64,000 nt of DNA from Fragum whitleyi (Eukaryota > Mollusca > Bivalvia > Cardiida > Cardiidae), in the NCBI GenBank assembly GCA_948146395.1, contig OX411552.1, positions 1,797,501 through 1,861,500 of the forward strand, read 5' to 3'. Below, in pieces: positions 48,001 through 57,500 of this stretch. The position numbers and the translations under genes were made by a program. How positions within the stretch are numbered: position 1 is the stretch's first letter; the number at the start of each line of letters is the position of its first letter. Under the pieces are notes generated by a model. It searched no databases and was not told the origin of the DNA. It saw only the letters and a list, made by a program, of their open reading frames with translations.

Positions 48001-51000
48001 GCCTAATAGATTAAGTTTTTAAAATAACAAAGGACAATAACTCCAAAATTATGCAAGCCAGAGTTATAGTTCTTGTGCACTGCACTTCTCCTCCCTGAGA
48101 TCTATCCACCAATAAAGTTTCAAGTTGATAGCTATTATACTTTAGGAGATATGCTCCGGACAAAATCTAAGTCTTAAAAATAACAAAGGGCAATAACTCC
48201 AAAATTATGCAAGCAAGAGTTGTAGTTCTTGTGCACTGCACTTCTCCTCCATGAGATCTATCCACCTACAAAGTTTCAAGTTTATAGCTTTATACTTTAG
48301 GAGATATGCTCCAGACAAAATCTAAGTCTTTAAAATAACAAAGGGCAATAACTCCAATGGTAGAGGTAGAGGTCCACTAGATGATGCTACACACCAAATA
48401 TGAAAGCTGTCTGCCTTCTGGTTTCATAGAAGAAGATTTTTAAAGATTTTCATTTTTTTACCCTTCGTGCTCATAAGAGATAAAGGGATGCGCCCGTGCA
48501 AAGCCAAAATATGACCCAAGGGTCTTGATATGAACAAACTTGGTAGAGGCCCACTAGGTGATGCCACACACCAAATATTTAAGCTGTCTGCCATCTGGTT
48601 TCAGAGAAGAAGATTTTTTAAAGATTTTGCTCTTTGATTCTAAGTAAAAAGGGTTGGGCCCGGGCAAAGCCCAAATATGACCCCAGGGTCTTGATATGAA
48701 CAAACTTGGTAGAGGTCCACTAAATGATGCTACATATCAAATATGAAAGCTGTCTGCCTTCTGGTTTCAGAAAAGAAGATTTTTAAAGATTTTCATATTT
48801 TCACCCTTTTTGTTAAGGGTAAAGGGAAAGTTAAGGGTGGATTTCATTTATTTGAACAACTTTGGTAGAGCTTGACCAAAGGAACATCCCTGCCAAGTTT
48901 CATCAAGATTGGCCCACTGGTTTAGTAGGAGAAGATGTTTAAAGAAATTGTGGACGACGAACGACTGACGACGGACATTCTACGATCCCAATAGCTCACC
49001 TTCAGCACTTCGTGCTCAGGTGAGCTAAAAACAACTTACATGATTCAAGTGTTTAACCACATCCCTGGACAATCCATCTTCCTCCCTCACTATAATTTCT
49101 ATCACTTTATAGAAATAGAAAGGCTTCAAGTCAAAGATATCTACAATCCACGGGAAGATTCTGAAACAGATTACGCCATCTTATAATATGACTGACGTCG
49201 CGGGAGTGAAATAAACCCATTGAATATTTTTGATATTACACGGGTGTTATTACACTAGTGGAATAACTATGCAAATGAGCTCAGAGCAAATAGCAACGGT
49301 ATTATGTGACCGCCAAAATGACGTCATAATGTATATATTGTGACGCCAGTTTTTAACGGCGTTATAAGTTTCGCAGAAAATTGAAATGTTGAATTTCAAG
49401 AATTTTGATGATTAATCGCAAAAATTCAGGTCATATTAAAAATAGAATATAAAACTTGTGCTCATAAAATACCGAAATTATAAAACTCGTCATCTAAAAC
49501 AGATAAAAACTCGGTGCAGCCTCGTTTTTATCTGTTTATAGATGACTTGTTTAATAAATTCGGTATTGAATGACCACTCATTCAATATCATCTATGTAGA
49601 ATCTACGAAATCTGCAAAAATAGCCAAATTAAACACACAAATTTGCAGTATGATCTACTCTGCTTTGTCCTAAATTAAACTCAAACATGACTGGTTGAAA
49701 TGTCCCAATAATAGGCAATTCTTTGAAACAGCAGCCATTTAACTAGGTATGAAAAGGGTTAATCTTTTTTTTTATATCTTATTTGCTATCTACAATTTTT
49801 CAATTGTTCACACCTATCATGTTTTGCTTCACACTACAAGCTTGAATTTTGTTTAACATTTATTCATGTAATCAAATTCTGTTTGATTTCGTACCTTTGA
49901 GAGTTGTATGAAAAGATGATTATCTCTAGACAGCAGGCCATCAAAGATTTATGAAATATTTCATGCTCTACCAGCGCCTGGAAACAAAGAAAACATGTCA
50001 ACTCAGTGTACTTAAGTCATTACCTGGTGATGATTTACACTGGAAAATGTTTTAGGCAGGAGTGTGGAAATACGACTTTTCTCCACTTGTCCATGGACAA
50101 GTAAAAGTCAATTTTCTACTTGTCCAGGATCAAAATGAACTTGCCCACGAAAAAAATGAAATGATAAATATAGAGATAAACATTGTTTTTAATGAAGAAA
50201 ATGCTGTAATTAAAGACAATGTTTTTTCCCCTTTCATACTAACAAAAAGATGTCTTTCCTCCTAGATCTTTTTTGTACTGTATAAAGATTGCTCTGGTAT
50301 ATATTTGTCCTTTGTCAACGGACAAGTGGCGTAGAAAAATGTACTTGTCCGCAAGTCGAAAAGCCCGTATCGGACAAGCCGGGCATGGGAATTCCACACC
50401 TCTGTTTTAGGAAGCTGCAGACAGAACCAAGTCTAGAATTGAAGTATTATAAAGCAAGCCTTGGCAAGCTTAACAATTTTTATCTTCTAGAGGAGGTTCA
50501 GATCAGCTTGACTCACACTAATCGCATGATAGATCCCCACATTCAGAACATTTCCATGTTAAATACTTATTTTTGAAACCATCTGATGACAGAAATACCG
50601 CAAGAGCTTAACAGAGTGGTGCATAAATGCCCAAAACAGTGGTTTTTGTTCAATTCAAGGGCAGATAATTCAAGATTTCTCAGGAATGACCAGAGCGATT
50701 TGAATTTCAAAGGTCTTATGAACAACTAGACAGCATAGGGAGTAATTGTGCCAAGTTTCAGCTCATTCCCATTGATAGTTTAGGAGGAGTTGCGCTACCA
50801 AAAATTACTAACAGACGGACAGACAGATGGACGGACAGATGGTTGGACTAGGTGGTTTTTGTTCAATTCAAGGGCAGATAATTCAAGATTTCTCAGGAAT
50901 GACCAGAGCGATTTGAATTTCAAAGGTCTTATGAACAACTAGACAGCATAGGGAGTAATTGTGCCAAGTTTCAGCTCATTCCCATTGATAGTTTAGGAGG

Positions 51001-51481
51001 AGTTGCGCTACCAAAAATTACTAACAGACGGACAGACAGATGGACGGACAGATGGTTGGACGACAAGGGCCATAACATAATTGGAACCTTTGGACATATA
51101 AAAATGTACATTACATAATTTTACATAGAATGTGATCTTCCACATGTGTATGACAAGGAAATGTCTGATGGCTGTTCATTATAGAGGACAACATTGACTA
51201 TGAGAGAAAACAATGTCAATTCTCTCTATGTAGAAACATTGTGTTACAAATTATTTCTTTATAGTCTATATTGATTTCATAACCTTAACTTTGAGGAGTA
51301 TAAAAAGTGAGATAATGCTGCAGCCATTCAATTCAGCATTTTGCTGAGTGATACATGATACCAGAAAATTTTTTCAATTTCAAATTTTGAATTGAAATAG
51401 GCAGCCTTTTATATGAAATACATCACCTTTTTCCTCATCACCCCACTCAACATATTTCAAACCAAACCATTACAGAACCAG

Positions 51482-51514
<33 letters not shown>

Positions 51515-54500
51515 TAACGGCACTTTTTTTCAAAATGTTGACCTTGACAGATGACCTTGACCTTATCACATGACCTTACACTTGATACCTTTAGATGAAC
51601 ATGACTGAGATCTTTCATCATGCCAACCATGAGACAGGGTATATATAATAAGCTTGAATAAACTGAACAATGAAAGTTTTTTGGTTATGTTTTTAGGAAG
51701 TTTGACCTTGAGAGATGACCTTGACAGTGTCACATGACCTCGACTTTGGTATCAGCAGATGCGGCTCGTTGAGATCTATCATCACCCCAAATAAAAGCCT
51801 TGTATCTTAAATAGGCTTGAGAATATTGGCAATGTTAAGGGTTTTTTTTAGTTATTTGACCTTGACAGATGACCTTGACCTTGTCACATGACCTTGAATT
51901 TGGTATCAGCAGATGCGGATCATTGAGATCTATCATCATGCCAAATATGAGCCTTGTATCTTGAATAAGCTTGAATATATTGGCAATGTTAAGTTTTTTG
52001 GTTAACTTTTTGTGTTATTTGACCTTGACAGATGACCTTGACCTTTGACACTTGACCTCGACTTTGGTATCGGCAGATGTGGATCATTGAGATCTATCAT
52101 CATGCCAAATATGAGCCTTGTATCTTGAATAGGCTTGAAGATATTGGCAATGTTAAGTTTTTTGGTTAACTTTTTGAGTTATTTGACCTTAACAGATGAC
52201 CTTGACCTTGTCACATGACCTTGAATTTGGTATCAGCAGATGCGGATCATTGAGATCTATCATCATGCCAAATATGACCCTTGTATCTTGAATGGGCTTG
52301 AAGATATTGGCAATGTTAAGTTTTTTGGTTAACTTTTGCAGACAGACAGACAGACGGACAACGGTAAAACAATATGCCCCCGATCTTTCGATACGGGGGC
52401 ATAAAAACAAGATGTGTTTGTGAAACAGGAATGCCCCCCGTAACGGCACTTTTTTTAAAGTTTGACCTTGACAGATGACCTTGACAGTGTCACATGACCT
52501 CGACTTTGGTATCAGCAGATGCGGCTCGTTGAGATCTATCATCATCCCAAATAAAAGCCTTGTATCTTAAATAGGCTTGAAAATATTGGCAATGTTAAGG
52601 TTTTTTTTTAGTTATTTGACCTTGACAGATGACCTTGACCTTGTCACATGACCTTGAATTTGGTATCAGCAGATGCGGATCATTGAGATCTATCATCATG
52701 CCAAATATGAGCCTTGTATCTTGAATAAGCTTGAATATATTGGCAATGTTAAGTTTTTTGGTTAACTTTTTGTGTTATTTGACCTTGACAGATGACCTTG
52801 ACCTTGTCACTTGACCTCGACTTTGGTATCGGCAGATGTGGATCATTGAGATCTATCATCATGCCAAATATGAGCCTTGTATCTTGAATAGGCTTGAAGA
52901 TATTGGCAATGTTAAGTTTTTTGGTTAACTTTTTGAGTTATTTGACCTTGACAGATGACCTTGACCTTGTCACATGACCTTGAATTTGGTATCAGCAGAT
53001 GCGGATCATTGAGATCTATCATCATGCCAAATATGACCCTTGTATCTTGAATGGGCTTGAAGATATTGGCAATGTTAAGTTTTTTGGTAAACTTTTGCAG
53101 ACAGACAGACAGACGGACAACGGTAAAACAATATGCCCCCGATCTTTCGATACGGGGGCATAAAAACAAGATGTGTTTGTGAAACAGGAATGCCCCCCGT
53201 AACGGCACTTTTTTCAAAGTTTGACCTTGACAGATGACCTTGACCCTGTCACATGACCTTGACTTTGGTACCAGCGGATGCGGATCATTGAGATCTATCA
53301 TCATGCCAAATATTAGCTTTGTATCTTGAATAGGCTTGAAGATATTGGCAAGGTTAAGTTTTCGGGTTAAGTTTTCGGACAGATGGACGGACAGACAGAC
53401 AGACAGACATGAGTAAAACAATATGCCTTCGATCTCTCGATACGGGGGCATAAATATTTATCATTATCTATTTATTTTTTTTTTGAAAATGTTTATATAC
53501 TTTGTACAATAATTCAGATTTTTCCCCCCAAACAGTTTTGTATTTCAAAAATTGAGTGCAAAACTATTATATGTATCTTAATTTATATTGCCATTTACAT
53601 CAATTTTTCCCATACCCCATGACATGTAAATATCCAATACAAACCAAGTGATTGTAATGGAAATTTTAGTACTCCATGAACAGGTTTTGAATTGATTTTG
53701 TAATTAAGAAGTTAAGTTCAACATGATTGGATGTAAGATCAATCAACAAAGTAAAAGCCAATAAAATATTTCATTTACAAAAACACATAAAACCTTCGGG
53801 AAAATTAACTTACTGTTAAATTAGCCTTTTGATCTTTTCCATTTTCTGATCGCTTCTTTTCACTTGTTAGTATACTCTCTAATGTTTTATAATACAAACA
53901 CTCTCCAAGATGTAATCTTCTTTTGGCAAAATCTAGTTGGCTCCCTGGGTGGTTTTCTGAAGGCTAAAATAATCGAAACAAGTGTTTGAGTGGGTTTTTA
54001 CGCCGCTTTCAACAATTTCCCAGTTATATCGCGGCAACCAGAGCACCTAACAATGGATTCCTGGTATTTCTTTCACCTGTACTACCATTACACCCTTTCC
54101 TAGCCTCTGATTGCTATCTCATATAGGTTTACAATTATAACAACCATTGGTGAGAATAATCAAAAGAAGGCTCAGTGCAAACTTAACCTTAGAGCCTAAT
54201 TTATATTGTATGAGCAACACTCTCCAAGATGTAATCTTCTTTTGGCAAAATCTAGTTGGCTCCCTGGGTGGTTTTCTGAAGGCTAAAATAATCGAAACAA
54301 GTGTTTGAATGGGTTTTTACGCCGCTTTCAACAATTTCCCAGTTATATCGCGGCAACCAGAGCACCTAACAATGGATTCCTGGTATTTCTTTCACCTGTA
54401 CTACCATTACACCCTTTCCTAGCCTTTGATTGCTATCTCATATAGGTTTACAATTATAACAACCATTGGTGAGAATAATCAAAAGAAGGCTCAGTGCAAA

Positions 54501-57500
54501 CTTAACCTTAGAGCCTAATTTATATTGTATGAGCACTTATAATAGTATTGCACTGAACATTTTGTAAATTATTGTTTGGTTATGAAAATCTTGTCACAGC
54601 TAATAACACTTTTTGTTGCTCAAAGCCTATAAATAAAGAAAAAGCATTCAAAGAAAAATTTACTTTGTATCGATAATGTCACCAAAGATCAAGGATCTTT
54701 TCAAATCAGCAGCTACCAGGGGTTACCCATCCCCCTGGACAGGTTACCCAAACTGATTTCTCGGGTAGCCTGTCCCCTAGTCATGTTACCCTGTCCCAGG
54801 GGACAGATTGCCCAGAGACAAGTTTCCATGAGACATGGGCAAACTTTAGCCTTGTCTTCCATTCCTTTCTGTAATCAGTCATATCAGACTATATTGAATT
54901 GCAGCATTGATGAAAAACATAGCAAAAAAGTCTTATATTTACAGGAATCGACACTACCACCAGTCCTCAGGCCTAAGACCTGTGGATTTTAGGGAGGGCT
55001 GATAGATGTTACCATGCTACAGGTCCTTCAGGCCTGTAGTTAATGGTGACACTTAGTGTTTAAAATTTGTCCAGTTTGAAATATAATTGCCTTTGCAATA
55101 CTTAAATTGGCATAATTACCAAAATGGAAAACATTGTAGAAAAGAAGAATTTGCTTGTCATAAGCAATTTCATCTTTTCCAACGTTTTCCTTGAAATTTA
55201 TCCCTGAAATTATTAAAATTCAAACATGATTTTCATGCAGGACCTGTCGTTATCAGAGAGGACCTGAAATATTTTGGGATGGCCCATACTGATTTTGAGG
55301 ACAAACTATTCGTCTTACACTAAATCTGATTACAGTTTTGGGTGGGCCCCATATATAAACTATCCAAATCTGATGCTTATTTTAATCTAGGATAGATATT
55401 AAGAATTCTTGGGCCCACCACTTTTTCCTAATGGCCCATCAATTTTGCAGATGGCCTATCAAACTCTTAGATGTTACATGTAAATGAATGGGACATTGGC
55501 CCATTTCAATGGCCCATCATGAAATTGATCCAAAAATATTCCTGTTTTGGGCTAGCAGGTCCTTCAGGCTGGTGGCAAAAAGTTGTTTGTGTCAAAACCT
55601 GTTTTATACTCTTTATTTTATATTTAAATTTGACCAGACATGCAAATCGGATTAATTTACAAGTTATATGATTCAATTTTCTGTGTAGACAGATGAAATG
55701 ACCCTACCTGTACATAATGGTTACAGAATATATCCCCCATCTCCTCTACACGTTGAGTGATTGTCTCCAATAGTGATGAACCCCCATGTTCCCTGGAATC
55801 ATACATTACAAATATCATACATGTTTAGTATTGTACTGAACTATTGCCATAATTCAGATAAATATATCTCCCATCTCCTCTACACGTTGAGTGATTGTCT
55901 CCAATAATGATGAACCCCCATGTTCCCTGGAATCATACATTACAAATATCATACATGTTTAGTATTGTACTGAACTATTGCCATAATTCAGATAAATATA
56001 TCTCCCATCTCCTCTACACGTCGTGTGATTGTCTCCAATAATGATGAACCCCCATGTTCCCTGGAATCATACATTACAAATATCATACATGTTTAGTATT
56101 GTACTGAACTATTGCCATAATTCAGATAAATATATCTCCCATCTCCTCTACACGTCGTGTGATTGTCTCCAATAATGATGAACCCCCATGTTCCCTGGAA
56201 TCATACATTACAAATATCATACATGTTTAGTATTGTACTGAACTATTGCAATACTTCGGATATATATATCTCCCATCTCCTCTCCTGTTCTTTTTTTTTT
56301 AATCTTTGGATTTCTTTTATTTAAGAATGTGTATATGGGGTTGGGGTAGGAATAGTAAATTCAACATCTCAAATAAATGACTATTTTCATTTTTACATTC
56401 TGAAATGAAAATGGCATAACATCATTTCATTTTCTTTGAAGCAAATTATAACATGGAAGCTCCATTTTCGTAATACCAGTGAAAATCGTTTTTCCTCCTA
56501 TCACCTTAATTTATCATGCGAGGTAAAGATAAGAGACCACCTAGGGAGATTTTATGACCGTTTTCATTCATAATTCAATATCTACCTCACAAGCAAAACT
56601 TTAGACTGAGACTATTTGTTCTTATCATGTCATATCTCTTACATCCATTTACCCACAGGGAAACCATTGACAGGTCAGTAGCCCTCAACCTCCAAAGCCT
56701 TACTTGTACAACAAGGTAAGTCAAGAAAATCACTGTGATTTAAGAACATAGATTGTGTTTGTAAAATTCTCATACCATTGTAAAGGTGTTTTTTTCAAAG
56801 TTGACCTTAATTGTTTACCTGACCCTGTCAGTAGCCCTTGACCCTGTCAGTAGCCCTTGACCTCCAAAGATGCAGATTGATGAGAGGAACCTTTATGCAA
56901 ATTATAAGTATAGTATATTTAACCCTTTCCTGTTTTACAAAGTTTTGGACCTGTCCAAATTCAAAGGTTTTGCAGACGAAAATTTGAAGTAGGATCTAAT
57001 TTGAAAAATAACCATTCAGTAGGGTGGAAAATAGTGTGGAAAAAGAAGAAATTGCTTATCAGAAGCAATTTCTTCTTTTTTCACAATGTTTTCTCAAACA
57101 TAAAATCACATGTACGTAAAAAGTAGGGATTAAACAGCAAAGGGTTAAAAGTGTTGAACTCAAGGAAAATTTTTTTGTTCACAGGTCAAGTTTTCAGAGA
57201 CAAATAGACGGACAGACAGACAGACAGAGGGACCCTGTAAAACAACATGCTTCCAAGCTATTGATGCAGGGAATAAAAAGAGAAAGGGTTGAAAAATGAT
57301 TAATACACTTGTGTATTTTTTCTTTAGACATTTGTGATAATAAATTTATTCAGATTACCCATCTTGTTATATTCCAATTTCAAACACATCATTAAGGTAG
57401 TGGACCAGTAATAGTTCTGCAACTATTACGGGTCCACTACCTTAAATACCTTCATGCTGATATATATCAGATTAACTTGATCCTTCTTTTTTTCAAACCT

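Noticed and set aside
46877..53451. Minus-strand open frames of 118-179 codons with a recurring KLNLANIFKPIQDT phrase
   Set aside because: They coincide exactly with tandem units of the TGACCTTGA repeat and vary with unit number; no splice context or domain. The repetition of the DNA explains the repetition of the peptide.
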